From the NCBI GenBank assembly GCA_963807005.1, contig CAWDZK010000001.1:992001-1056000 (forward strand): a DNA stretch of 64,000 nt, in the 5' to 3' direction. The notes under the pieces were generated by a model. The model saw only the letters and a list, made by a program, of their open reading frames with translations. It was not told the origin of the DNA and made no database searches. This DNA is from CAWDZK01 sp963807005. GTDB lineage: Bacteria > Actinomycetota > Actinomycetes > JACCUZ01. A program made the translations under genes and the position numbers. Of the stretch, positions 35,239-43,672 are shown piece after piece. The first letter of the stretch is position 1, and each line of letters opens with the position of its first letter.

Positions 35239-35308
35239 GAAGGGCAGGGTACTGTGACGTCCTCGCAAGCGACAGTGCTTGTTCACGACGGAATCCGTAG
35301 GAGCCGGC

Positions 35309-36757
35309 ATGGCTGACGTCTGGACCGGCTGGGTGGGCGGCAGCCGGCTACCCGTGGGCGCCGGAGACCGCCTCCAGGTGCGCCACCCGTACGACCAGGC
35401 CCTCGTGGCCGAGGTCGCCTGGGCCGAGCCGGACCAGGTCGAGGAGGCGGTCGCCAACGCCCACGACGGCCGCCGCGAGGTGGGCGCCGGCCCGGCGCAC
35501 GTGCGGGCGGAGGCGCTGGCGCACGTGTCGGCCCGGCTGGCCGAGCGGGCCGACGAGGTCGCCCGGCTGATCGTGGCCGAGTCCGGCAAGCCCGTGGTGT
35601 GGGCCCGCGCCGAGGTCGCCCGTGCGGTGTCGACCTTCCGCTGGGGCGCCGAGGAGGCGCGCCGGTTCGGCGGGGAGATCCAGCGGCTGGACACCGACCC
35701 GGCCGCTGACGGGCGGGTCGGCCTGGTCCGGCGGTTCGCCCGTGGGCCGGTCCTCGGCATCTCGCCGTTCAACTTCCCGCTCAACCTGGTGGCTCACAAG
35801 CTGGCGCCCGCGGTCGCGGTCGGCGCCCCGATCGTGCTCAAGCCCGCCCCGAAGACCCCGCTCTCGGCCCTCGTCCTGGGCGAGCTGTTCGCGGAGACCG
35901 ACCTGCACCCGGCCGCCGTGTCCGTGGTGGTCGTGCCGGACTCCGCGGCCCCGGACCTGGTCGCCGACCCGCGGCTGCCGGTCGTCTCCTTCACCGGCTC
36001 GGCCGGCGTGGGCGCCCGCATCCAGCAGGCCGTGCCGCACAAGCACGTGACCCTCGAGCTCGGCGGCAACGCGGCCGCGGTCGTCTGTGCCGACTGGTCC
36101 TCCGACGCCGACCTCGACCTTGCGGCAACGCGGATCGCCACGTTCGGCACCTACCAGGGCGGCCAGTCCTGCATCTCGGTGCAGCGCGTGCTCGTCGACG
36201 CCTCGCTGCTCGACTCGTTCCTGCCACGGCTGGTCGCGGCCGTCGACGACCTGGCCGTCGGCGACCCGGCTGACGACGCGACGGTGGTCGGCCCGCTCAT
36301 CGACGAGGCGTCGGCCGTGCGGGTCGAGGGCTGGGTGCAGGAGGCCGTCGACGCCGGCGCCACGCTGCTCGCCGGCGGGACCCGGAGCGGGACGACGTAC
36401 GCCCCGACCGTCCTGCTCGACGCACCGGACGACGCGAAGGTCGTGCGCGAAGAGGTGTTCGGCCCGATCCTGGTCGTGTCGGCGTTCGACGGCGTGGCCG
36501 CCGGGCTGTCCGCCGTCAACGACTCGCGCTACGGGTTGCAGGCGGGGGTGTTCACCCACGACCTGCAGGTCGCCTTCCGGGCCCACCGCGACCTCGAGGT
36601 CGGCGGTGTCGTGATCGGCGACGTGCCGTCGTTCCGGGCCGACCAGATGCCTTATGGCGGCGCCAAGGACTCCGGGGTCGGCCGCGAGGGTGTCCGCGCC
36701 GCGATGGACGACCTGACCTACGAGCGGGTGATGGTCCTCACCGGCGTCGACCTCTGA
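35309..36757 (+). CDS. Aldehyde dehydrogenase, probable succinic-semialdehyde role
   Basis: 482 residues from ATG 35309, which follows TAGGAG. ISPFNFPLNLVAHKLAPAVAVG, LELGGNAAAV (Glu) and YQGGQSCISVQR (nucleophile Cys) show an active ALDH. The sequence around FNFPLNLVAHK belongs to the lactaldehyde/non-phosphorylating GAPDH-like branch rather than classic GabD. Its place divergent from gabT suggests succinic semialdehyde as substrate. A CGGAATCCG palindrome at 35289-35297 lies in the short divergent region, close to the ribosome site. No other gene is seen in the 151 nt that follow. Confidence 0.83.
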   Translation: MADVWTGWVGGSRLPVGAGDRLQVRHPYDQALVAEVAWAEPDQVEEAVANAHDGRREVGAGPAHVRAEALAHVSARLAERADEVARLIVAESGKPVVWARAEVARAVSTFRWGAEEARRFGGEIQRLDTDPAADGRVGLVRRFARGPVLGISPFNFPLNLVAHKLAPAVAVGAPIVLKPAPKTPLSALVLGELFAETDLHPAAVSVVVVPDSAAPDLVADPRLPVVSFTGSAGVGARIQQAVPHKHVTLELGGNAAAVVCADWSSDADLDLAATRIATFGTYQGGQSCISVQRVLVDASLLDSFLPRLVAAVDDLAVGDPADDATVVGPLIDEASAVRVEGWVQEAVDAGATLLAGGTRSGTTYAPTVLLDAPDDAKVVREEVFGPILVVSAFDGVAAGLSAVNDSRYGLQAGVFTHDLQVAFRAHRDLEVGGVVIGDVPSFRADQMPYGGAKDSGVGREGVRAAMDDLTYERVMVLTGVDL

Positions 36758-36908
36758 CCACCGGAAGCTCCGACACGAGCACGGGGCAGCAACGACGGCA
36801 GAACGGCGTCCGGTCCGCGGATCGGTGGACGGCGGCCGGCTTGTGCCGTCGTGGGTGCACCGCCGGCAGCGGCCGGTCGGGCGGCGCTCTGAGCGACGAG
36901 CCCGAGGC

Positions 36909-37148
36909 TCAGCGCCGGGCCAGCCACCTGCGCAGGTCGCGTACCCGCACGACCCGTTCCCCGCGCTGCTCGCTGGACGGCAGCTTCCGGTCGCGCACGG
37001 CGGCGAGGATCACGGCCTCGTCGACCCGTGCGATCACGGCCACCTGCTCGAGGCTGAGCAGCGTGTTGGGCTCGTGCCGGACGAAATCGGACATGACCTC
37101 AGGATCGGCGCGCAGCCCCGGGACCTTGACCTCCCGCGCCGGGGTCAT
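36909..37148 (-). CDS. Small helix-turn-helix (excisionase/MerR-like) protein
   Basis: 79 residues. NTLLSLEQVAVIARVDEAVILAAVRDRKLPSSEQRGERVVRVRDLRRWLARR has the layout of the HTH_17 excisionase-like domain: a helix, recognition helix, wing, and a closing RRWLA helix. ATG 37148 overlaps the stop of the tetR gene, so it is translated with it. Usually such domains belong to small DNA-binding proteins. No integrase accompanies it, so an excisionase role is unlikely; it may act with the TetR protein. Confidence 0.72.
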   Translation of the reverse strand: MTPAREVKVPGLRADPEVMSDFVRHEPNTLLSLEQVAVIARVDEAVILAAVRDRKLPSSEQRGERVVRVRDLRRWLARR

Positions 37149-37864
37149 CACTGCGGCGGGGCCGTGAGCTGCCGGCGCATGTCGGCCAGCATCGCCTCGA
37201 ACATCGGCTCCGCGTCGGTGAGGGCGAACCCGAGGTGGCCGAACACCTCGATGGTCACGGCGCCGTACAGCCGGACCCAGCCGGACAGGTAGGCGGCGAG
37301 CGCACCGAGCGGCAGGACGTCCCCGACGAGACGGGAGAAGGTGGCCAGCTGGCCGGCCAGCGGCTCGGGCAGGCTCGGGTCCGGCGGGACCGCGAACGGC
37401 GCTGCGGCCCAGATCTCGACGAAGATGCCGAGGAAGACCGCCCCGAAGGACAGGTCCTCGTCCGGCTGCTCGTGTCCGGGCGGCGGCCCGTCGACGGCGG
37501 AGGCGAAGACGAGCTGGAACTCGCGCGGGTGGGTCAGCGCCCACCCCCGGAACGCTCGGCAGGTGGCCATCAACCGGCCCACCGGGTCGTCCCGGCCGAC
37601 CGAGTCGCGGGCCTGCTCCAGGGTGGCGGTGATCTCGGCCAGGACGTCGGCGCAGAGCCCGCCGACGATCTCCTCGTGGCTGTCGAAGTAGCGGTAGAGC
37701 GCCGGTGCCGTCATCCCCATCGCGCGGGCTATCGCGCGCAGCGTCAGCGCGTCCGCACCCTCCTCGACGAGCAGTCGGCGGGCGGTGTCCTTGATCTCGG
37801 CGGTGGTCGCCTCGCGTGCGCGGGCGCGGCGGCTGGCACCCGGGGCGGGAGTCCGGACCGTCAC
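37148..37864 (-). CDS. TetR-family transcriptional repressor
   Basis: 238 residues from GTG 37864, chosen over the longer frame from 37924 because AAGGAGG sits 5 nt upstream. The N-terminal HTH is EIKDTARRLLVEEGADALTLRAIARAMGMTAPALYRYFDSHEEIVGGL (~residues 25-70), followed by a ligand-binding domain with the C-terminal WHG-like part (LTHPREFQLVFAS). It is divergent from the MMPL transporter gene and inverted repeats lie between them. Such a repressor is typically released by the substrate of the pump. Confidence 0.92.
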   Translation of the reverse strand: MTVRTPAPGASRRARAREATTAEIKDTARRLLVEEGADALTLRAIARAMGMTAPALYRYFDSHEEIVGGLCADVLAEITATLEQARDSVGRDDPVGRLMATCRAFRGWALTHPREFQLVFASAVDGPPPGHEQPDEDLSFGAVFLGIFVEIWAAAPFAVPPDPSLPEPLAGQLATFSRLVGDVLPLGALAAYLSGWVRLYGAVTIEVFGHLGFALTDAEPMFEAMLADMRRQLTAPPQ

Positions 37865-37884
37865 GGCGACCTCCTTGTGGAACA

Positions 37885-37959
37885 GTTCGTGAACGGTATT
37901 GACAGATGTAAACAGCGTCATCATAGTGAACGGCGTTCACCAAGACAACCGTCGTTCAC
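37885..37959. promoter_or_regulatory. TetR operator cluster
   Basis: GTTCGTGAAC (37885-37894) and GTGAACGGCGTTCAC (37926-37940) are inverted repeats sharing the half-site GTTCAC/GTGAAC. A further half-site CGTTCAC lies at 37953-37959. The second covers the predicted transcription start of the MMPL gene and the first lies on the tetR side, so one protein could block both directions. Confidence 0.75.
37899..37927 (+). promoter_or_regulatory. Promoter TTGACA-N17-CATAGT for the MMPL gene
   Basis: A consensus -35 TTGACA (37899-37904) and a -10 CATAGT (37922-37927) are separated by 17 nt. The start would fall near 37934, inside the operator GTGAACGGCGTTCAC. This is the best match to a housekeeping promoter in the window. 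Confidence 0.7.
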
Positions 37960-37977
37960 AGAGTAGGGGACCGCGTC

Positions 37978-40176
37978 ATGTTCGACCGGCTGGGACACGT
38001 CACCTTCCGCCACCGCCGGGCCGTGCTGGCCCTGGCCGCCGCCTTCCTCGCGGTCGGTGCCCTGTGGGGAACCGGCGTCTTCGGTTCCATGACCAGCAGC
38101 GGCTTCGACACCCCGGGCAGCGAGTCGGCCCGGGCCCTGGCCCGCAGCGAGGCCACCGTCGGGCGGGGCGGCGCCGACGTCGTGGTGCTCTACCGCGACC
38201 GCGTGCGGTCGGTCGACGACCCGTCGTTCCGGAGGGCGGTCGAGGACCACCTCGCCGGGCTGCCGCGCGACCTCGTCGCCTCGACGACGACCTACTGGAC
38301 AGCCGGGCCCGAGGCCTCGCGGTTCGTCTCGGCGGACGGCCGGTCGACGTACGCCGTGCTGCAGCTGAGCGGTGACGACGAGGACGCCCTGATGGAGGCC
38401 TACGCCGACCTGGAGCCGGCTCTGCGGGACGCCCCGGCCGGCCTCGACGTCCGACTCGGGGGGGACGAGGCGATCAGCAGCGACATCACCACCCAGGTGG
38501 GCGAGGACATCGCGCGGGCCGAGCAGATCTCCCTGCCGATCGTGCTCGTGCTGCTCGTCGTGATCTTCGGTGGGCTCACCGCGGCCAGCCTCCCGCTCGC
38601 AGTCGGTGGCATGGCGATCCTCGGGGCGTTCACCATGCTGCGGCTGCTCAGCCTGGCCACCGACGTCTCGGTGTTCGCCGTGAACATCGTCACGATGCTC
38701 GGCCTCGGCCTGGCGATCGACTATGCGCTGTTCGTCGTCAGCAGGTTCCGGGAGGAGATCCGCTCCGGGAAGGACACCGAGCACGCGCTGCGCACCACCA
38801 TGGCCACCGCCGGCCGGACGGTCGCCTTCTCCGGGCTGACCGTGGCCATCTCGCTCGCGTCGCTGCTGTTCTTCCCGCAGGTCTTCCTGCGGTCGATGGG
38901 GTTCGGCGGGATGGCAGCAGTGCTCGTCGCCATGGTCGGTGCGCTCACGGTGCTGCCTGCACTGCTCGCCGTCCTCGGCCCCCGCGTCGACTCGCTGCGG
39001 ATCCCGCTCCTGCGCCGGCGCCGGGCAGCGACGACGTCCGAGCCGCACGGCGCGTGGTACCGGCTGGCCCGCAGCGTCATGCGCAGGCCGGTGGTCTACG
39101 TCGCCGTGATCGTGCCCGTCCTGCTGCTCGCCGGCCTGCCGTTCCTGCGGGTGGAGTTCGGCGGGGTGGACCACCGGGCGCTACCGGCCGGCACCGAGAG
39201 CCGGGTGGTGTCCGAGACGCTGCTGCGCGAGTTCCCGGGCGGCGGCACCACGACGATCGACCCGGTCGTGACCTTCCGCGACGGCACCGTCGACGAGGCC
39301 CAGCTGGGGGCGTACGTCGACCGGCTCGCGGCGCTCCCCGGCGTCGAGTCGGCGGAGGTGACCGGCGAGAAGGGCGGGACCGCCCTCCTGTCGGTGCGGC
39401 ACGGCTTCGAGGGCCTCTCGACGGAGGCCCGCGGGCTGGTCGGCGAGGTCCGCGACGTGCCCGCGCCGACCGGCGCGGAGGTGCTGGTGGGCGGCCGCGC
39501 CGCCGACCTGCGCGACCTGCTGGCCAGCCTGGGCGCCACGCTGCCCTGGATGGGGCTCTTCGTGGTCGGCGTGACGCTGGTGCTGCTCTTCCTCGCGTTC
39601 GGCTCGGTGATCCTGCCGCTCAAGGCGATCGCCATGAACGTCCTGTCGCTGTCGGCCTCGTTCGGGGCACTGGTGTGGATCTTCCAGGACGGGCACCTGT
39701 CCTCGGTGCTGGGGTTCACCAGCACCGGAGCCATCGAGGCGACCCAGCCGATCCTCATGCTGGCCATGGCGTTCGGGCTCTCGATGGACTACGAGGTGTT
39801 CCTGCTGTCCCGCGTGCGCGAGCAGTGGGACCGCACCGGCGACAACACCCTCGCGGTGGCGGGTGGTCTGCAGCGCACCGGGCGGATCATCACCAGCGCG
39901 GCACTCCTGCTGGTGGTGGTGATCGGTGCGTTCTCGACGTCGGGCATCGTCTTCATCAAGATGATCGGCGTCGGGATGGTCATCGCCATCGTCGTCGACG
40001 CGACCATCGTCCGTGCGCTGCTGGTGCCGGCCACGATGCGGCTGCTCGGCCGGTGGAACTGGTGGGCCCCTGCGCCGCTGGCCCGCTTCTGGGCCCGGTA
40101 CGGGATCCGCGAGTCCGACGAGGTGGTGGTGCTGCCGGCCGGGCGCCGGCCGGCCGAGGACGAGGTCCGGGTCTAG
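37978..40176 (+). CDS. MMPL/RND-family transporter
   Basis: 732 residues with 12 predicted transmembrane segments in two halves, each with a large extracytoplasmic loop between the first and second segment. GLAIDYALFVVSRFREE in the first half and FGLSMDYEVFLLSRVREQW in the second are the MMPL proton-relay motifs (Asp-Tyr pairs). MMPL proteins export lipids, siderophores or drugs using the proton gradient. Control by the adjacent TetR protein suggests export of a toxic or signalling compound. Start ATG 37978 follows AGGGGACC. It overlaps the small convergent ORF by 4 nt. Confidence 0.92.
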   Translation: MFDRLGHVTFRHRRAVLALAAAFLAVGALWGTGVFGSMTSSGFDTPGSESARALARSEATVGRGGADVVVLYRDRVRSVDDPSFRRAVEDHLAGLPRDLVASTTTYWTAGPEASRFVSADGRSTYAVLQLSGDDEDALMEAYADLEPALRDAPAGLDVRLGGDEAISSDITTQVGEDIARAEQISLPIVLVLLVVIFGGLTAASLPLAVGGMAILGAFTMLRLLSLATDVSVFAVNIVTMLGLGLAIDYALFVVSRFREEIRSGKDTEHALRTTMATAGRTVAFSGLTVAISLASLLFFPQVFLRSMGFGGMAAVLVAMVGALTVLPALLAVLGPRVDSLRIPLLRRRRAATTSEPHGAWYRLARSVMRRPVVYVAVIVPVLLLAGLPFLRVEFGGVDHRALPAGTESRVVSETLLREFPGGGTTTIDPVVTFRDGTVDEAQLGAYVDRLAALPGVESAEVTGEKGGTALLSVRHGFEGLSTEARGLVGEVRDVPAPTGAEVLVGGRAADLRDLLASLGATLPWMGLFVVGVTLVLLFLAFGSVILPLKAIAMNVLSLSASFGALVWIFQDGHLSSVLGFTSTGAIEATQPILMLAMAFGLSMDYEVFLLSRVREQWDRTGDNTLAVAGGLQRTGRIITSAALLLVVVIGAFSTSGIVFIKMIGVGMVIAIVVDATIVRALLVPATMRLLGRWNWWAPAPLARFWARYGIRESDEVVVLPAGRRPAEDEVRV

Positions 40177-40373
40177 CCGGTCGGCGGGTCGAGCCGCTGC
40201 TCCCGCGGCTCGGCCGACCTGACCCGCTCGTCGGTCCAGTACTCCCGGACCTGCTCCGGCGGGGTGGTCACCGTTGAGGTGACCACCCCGCCCGGTGCGG
40301 TCGCGCCGCCGCTGACCCGCCGCCGGCGGACCAGGCGGACCAGCCGGGACAGCAACGACGCGAGCAGGAGCAC
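40173..40373 (-). CDS. Possible 66-residue protein with YWT motif, downstream of the protease
   Basis: GTG 40373 begins 3 nt after the protease stop. The N-terminus is hydrophobic (LLLASLLSRLVRLVRRRR). The C-terminus has EYWTDERVRSAEP, which resembles the YWTSARMHAA segment in the propeptide of the neighbouring protease at 40376. It could be a remnant of a duplicated protease or a small membrane protein cotranslated with it. A strong hairpin lies inside the frame, so a noncoding explanation is also open. There is no clear ribosome site. Confidence 0.4.
   Translation of the reverse strand: MLLLASLLSRLVRLVRRRRVSGGATAPGGVVTSTVTTPPEQVREYWTDERVRSAEPREQRLDPPTG
40258..40292 (-). terminator. Long perfect hairpin downstream of the protease gene
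   Basis: Positions 40258-40272 and 40278-40292 are perfect 15-bp inverted repeats (arm ending GGTGGTCACC) around a 5-nt loop. It is the longest ungapped stem noticed in the window. On the minus strand it begins about 85 nt beyond the protease stop, suitable for a terminator, and also terminates reading from the MMPL side. Confidence 0.6.
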
Positions 40374-40375
40374 CG

Positions 40376-41317
40376 TCAGCTCGCCGCCGCGGAGTTGTAC
40401 GCCGACTGGATCGTGCTGCCGAAGTACGGCCCGAACATCCGGTTCGGCACCGAGCTGTAGCCGAAGCTGTTGACCGAGTTGATGCTGGACCCGGTGATCC
40501 ACGGGCCGCCGCTGGAGCCTCCGGTCATGTTGCACGGGATGCTCTGGCTCTGCGTGCCGCCGTAGACGTCGTCCTGGGCGGTGCCGGAGCACGACTTGAG
40601 CGTCTCGCCGTTGAACGGGGGAGCAGCCGGGTAGCCGTACGCGGTGTAGGACAGGCCACGGGCCAGGTTGAAGGCGATGCCCTGCCCGCCGACCACGTCG
40701 GTGAGGTGCTGGCCGTTGAGGGTGTTCATCACCGCAAAGCCGCCGTCGTAGTTGATGTCGCCGGAGTTCGCCCAGGCGCTGGTCGTCACCAGTGTGCGCG
40801 CCGTCCAGGTCCCGTAGGGCCGGCTGCCGTTGTTGTACGCCGGGACGAATGCCCAGTTCGTGGCGAACGCGCCCGGGCCTTCGTTCACGCAGTGGCCGGC
40901 CGTCGTGACGACGTCGCGGTTGGAGCTGGACGTGGCCGCGCCGGAGCAGACGTAGTCGGTACCGCCGAGGGTGAAGAAGACCTTGCCGGTCGTGGCCGTG
41001 ACCGAGGCCGCCGTCAGCGAGCCGCCGGAGGGCTTGCTGGTGCCGACCTGCTGGGTCGCGCCGCGGGCGGCCCGGCCGGACGAGGCCGATGCCGGTGACG
41101 GCTGGTCGGCGACCCGGGCCGCGTGCATGCGGGCACTCGTCCAGTAGCCGGCCACCTTCGCGGCGGCCGCTCGGGTGGTGGCGGCGGACGCCGAGGTGAC
41201 CTGCGGACCGGCGGCGGACGCGCTGCCCGGTGCGGCGCCGAGCGCGCCGAGGAGCAGCGCGGCGAGCGCGGCGATTCCGGCGATTCCGGCGCGGGCGGTG
41301 AGTCGTGGTCGGGACAT
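40376..41317 (-). CDS. Secreted trypsin-like serine protease
   Basis: 313 residues from ATG 41317, which follows GGGAGG. A Sec signal (LTARAGIAGIAALAALLLGALGAAPGSASA) is followed by a propeptide with YWTSARM, then a chymotrypsin-fold domain. The triad is visible as His142 in TTAGHC, Asp191 in NYDGGFAVM and Ser269 in GGSSGGPW. Cys pairs around the His and Ser are placed to form disulfides. It acts outside the cell; specificity is unknown. Confidence 0.9.
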   Translation of the reverse strand: MSRPRLTARAGIAGIAALAALLLGALGAAPGSASAAGPQVTSASAATTRAAAAKVAGYWTSARMHAARVADQPSPASASSGRAARGATQQVGTSKPSGGSLTAASVTATTGKVFFTLGGTDYVCSGAATSSSNRDVVTTAGHCVNEGPGAFATNWAFVPAYNNGSRPYGTWTARTLVTTSAWANSGDINYDGGFAVMNTLNGQHLTDVVGGQGIAFNLARGLSYTAYGYPAAPPFNGETLKSCSGTAQDDVYGGTQSQSIPCNMTGGSSGGPWITGSSINSVNSFGYSSVPNRMFGPYFGSTIQSAYNSAAAS

Positions 41318-41516
41318 GTGTGCGGTTCCTCCCGTGCGACGTCGGGCGGCTCTGCCCGAGACGGTGTCGGCGACCCGTGCCGCCGGCGGGTCGAACCTAG
41401 GTGGCATTTATCCCAAATGTGCTTAATGTCAGGTTCTGCACTTGGTCAGGGTCCGACGGGCGGACCGACGGCCGGGCGTCGGGATGAAACCGGCGACCGG
41501 CGGGCAACGGTCCGGC

Positions 41517-42404
41517 ATGCGAGCAGACGTCGTGGACCGGCGGGACCGGGTGCTGCAGGCCGTCGAGCAGCGGGTGGACCGGGCGGTCCCGGACCCGGTG
41601 CAGGCTTTCGTGCGCTGGCTACGCAGCGACGACTTCCTCACGACCAGTGCCAGCCTCGCCTTCTACGCCATGGTGTCGCTGGCGCCGATGGCGCTGGTGG
41701 CGCTCTGGGTGGCCGGTGCGGTGGTCCCGGACTCCTCGCTGCAGCGGCTGGGCTCCGACGTCGAGCAGACCTCGCCGGACAGCCTGCCGGTGGCCGACCT
41801 GCTGCGGCGGCTCATCGACGTGGCCACCGGGCTCGGCTTCGCCTCGGTGCTCGGGGCGCTGTGGCCCGCCACGGCCTACGGCGCCGCCCTCGCGCGCGCT
41901 TTCGGCCGCGTCACCCCGGACCGGGAGCGCCGGATGCGCGGGTGGAAGGGGCGGGCGATGGCGCTGGTGATCGTGGCGCTCATGCCGCTGGTGGTCTTCG
42001 GCGCGCTGGCGGTCTCGTTCGTCGGGCCGCGACTGCTTCCCGACGCCGGTCCGTGGCTCGCCGTGCTGCTCGCGTTCGGTGGCTACCTCGCCCTGCTGGC
42101 GCTGACCGGCCTGGTGTTCACGCTGTTCAGGCTGCTCAGCACCGAGGCCAGTGACATCGCGTGGGGCGCGCTGGTGGCCTCCACCCTGATCTCGCTGGTC
42201 AGTGGTGCCTACCTGCTCTACCTGCGGCTCTTCGCCGGCTTCGAGCAGCGGTACGGAGCGTCCTGGCTCGCCACCGCGGTCCTGCTCGGGCTGTGGCTGC
42301 TGCTGGTCAACGCGATGCTCATCATCGGCTACCGGTTGATGGTGCGCCGGGCGCAGCGGCGCCATCCCCGCGCGACGAGCGACGGCGAGGTGCGGCTGCC
42401 GTGA
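41517..42404 (+). CDS. YihY/BrkB-family integral membrane protein
   Basis: 295 residues from ATG 41517; the longer frame from 41442 adds a poorly conserved Arg-rich piece. RWLRSDDFLTTSASLAFYAMVSLAPMALVALW is the family's opening motif, and six hydrophobic segments follow, ending YGASWLATAVLLGLWLLLVNAMLIIGYRL. The family was once called ribonuclease BN; its true role is undetermined, though it is likely a membrane transporter or assembly factor. It lies between the protease (divergent, 199-nt gap) and dxr. Confidence 0.88.
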   Translation: MRADVVDRRDRVLQAVEQRVDRAVPDPVQAFVRWLRSDDFLTTSASLAFYAMVSLAPMALVALWVAGAVVPDSSLQRLGSDVEQTSPDSLPVADLLRRLIDVATGLGFASVLGALWPATAYGAALARAFGRVTPDRERRMRGWKGRAMALVIVALMPLVVFGALAVSFVGPRLLPDAGPWLAVLLAFGGYLALLALTGLVFTLFRLLSTEASDIAWGALVASTLISLVSGAYLLYLRLFAGFEQRYGASWLATAVLLGLWLLLVNAMLIIGYRLMVRRAQRRHPRATSDGEVRLP

Positions 42405-42459
42405 CCGGTCCGGTCGACCGGAGCCGTCCCGCCGGACGGGAGTGCGGGACACTGGACCG

Positions 42460-43662
42460 GTGACCTCCACGGCCCGTCGCGATGTGATCGTCCTCGGGTC
42501 GACCGGGTCGATCGGCACCCAGGCCCTCGACATCGTGCGATCGGCACCGGACCGGTTCCGGGTGGTCGGGCTGGGGGCCGGCGGCGGCAACGTCGAGCTG
42601 CTGGCCCGGCAGGCGCTCGAGCTCGGTGTCGAGGCCGTGGCGGTGTCCCGGGCCAGCGCGGCGCAGGACCTCCAGCTGGCGTTCTACGCGGCCGCCAAGT
42701 CGGGCGGGTACTCCGCCGGAGAGCACCCGGTCCCCGCGATCCTCGCCGGTCCGGACGCCGCCACCGAGCTGGCTCGGCGGCCGTGCGACGTCGTCCTCAA
42801 CGGCATCACCGGCTCGATCGGCCTGGGTCCGACTCTCGCCGCGCTCGGGGCGGGGCACACCCTGGCGCTGGCGAACAAGGAGTCGCTGGTCGCCGGCGGA
42901 CCACTGGTCAAGGCGGCGGTCCAGCGACCCGGTCAGATCGTGCCGGTCGACTCCGAGCACTCGGCGCTGGCGCAGTGCCTGCGCGGGGGCGACCGCGGGG
43001 AGGTCCGCCGCCTCGTGCTGACCGCCAGCGGCGGACCCTTTCGTGGCCGCAGACGCGACGAACTGCACGAGGTCACCGTCGTGCAGGCGCTGGCGCACCC
43101 CACCTGGGACATGGGCCCGGTGGTGACGATCAACTCCGCGACCCTGGTCAACAAGGGTCTCGAGGTGCTGGAGGCGCATCTGCTCTTCGACGTCCCGCTC
43201 GACCGGGTCGACGTGGTCGTGCACCCGCAGTCTGTCGTCCACTCGATGGTGGAGTTCGTCGACGGTTCGACGCTGGCCCAGGCCAGCCCGCCGGACATGC
43301 GGCTGCCGATCGCCCTCGGGCTGGGATGGCCCGACCGGGTGCCCGGAGCGGCTCCCGGCTGCGACTGGTCCACCGCGTCGACGTGGGAGTTCCTGCCGCT
43401 GGACGACGAGGCGTTCCCTGCGGTCCGGCTGGCCCGCGCCGCCGGGAAGGCGGGCGGCACCGCACCAGCGGTCTACAACGCCGCCAACGAGGTGTCCGTG
43501 GGCGCGTTCGTGGCGGGCCGGCTCCGGTTCACCGGTATCGTCGACACGGTCGACCAGGTGCTCGACGAGCACGAGGTCGGGAACGTTCGCGACGTTCTGG
43601 ACGTCATGGCCGCCGAGAGCTGGGCCCGGGACCGGGCCACGGCACTGACGAGCGGCAGGTGA
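42460..43662 (+). CDS. dxr: 1-deoxy-D-xylulose-5-phosphate reductoisomerase
   Basis: 400 residues from GTG 42460. NADPH motif VIVLGSTGSIGTQALDIV, ALANKESLVAGG, the metal site DSEHSALAQCL, NSATLVNKGLEVLEAHLLF and the C-terminal helical domain are complete. It performs the second step of the MEP isoprenoid pathway (DXP to MEP). ispG lies two genes downstream. An upstream GTG at 42442 is possible. GACACT six bases before 42460 may be a leaderless -10 element. It resumes the core block interrupted after 11661. Confidence 0.95.
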   Translation: MTSTARRDVIVLGSTGSIGTQALDIVRSAPDRFRVVGLGAGGGNVELLARQALELGVEAVAVSRASAAQDLQLAFYAAAKSGGYSAGEHPVPAILAGPDAATELARRPCDVVLNGITGSIGLGPTLAALGAGHTLALANKESLVAGGPLVKAAVQRPGQIVPVDSEHSALAQCLRGGDRGEVRRLVLTASGGPFRGRRRDELHEVTVVQALAHPTWDMGPVVTINSATLVNKGLEVLEAHLLFDVPLDRVDVVVHPQSVVHSMVEFVDGSTLAQASPPDMRLPIALGLGWPDRVPGAAPGCDWSTASTWEFLPLDDEAFPAVRLARAAGKAGGTAPAVYNAANEVSVGAFVAGRLRFTGIVDTVDQVLDEHEVGNVRDVLDVMAAESWARDRATALTSGR

Positions 43663-43672
43663 GGAACAGCAG

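Noticed and set aside
36909..37148. Excisionase as evidence for a mobile element
   Set aside because: No integrase, direct repeats or tRNA target are seen; the gene is coupled to a TetR regulator instead.
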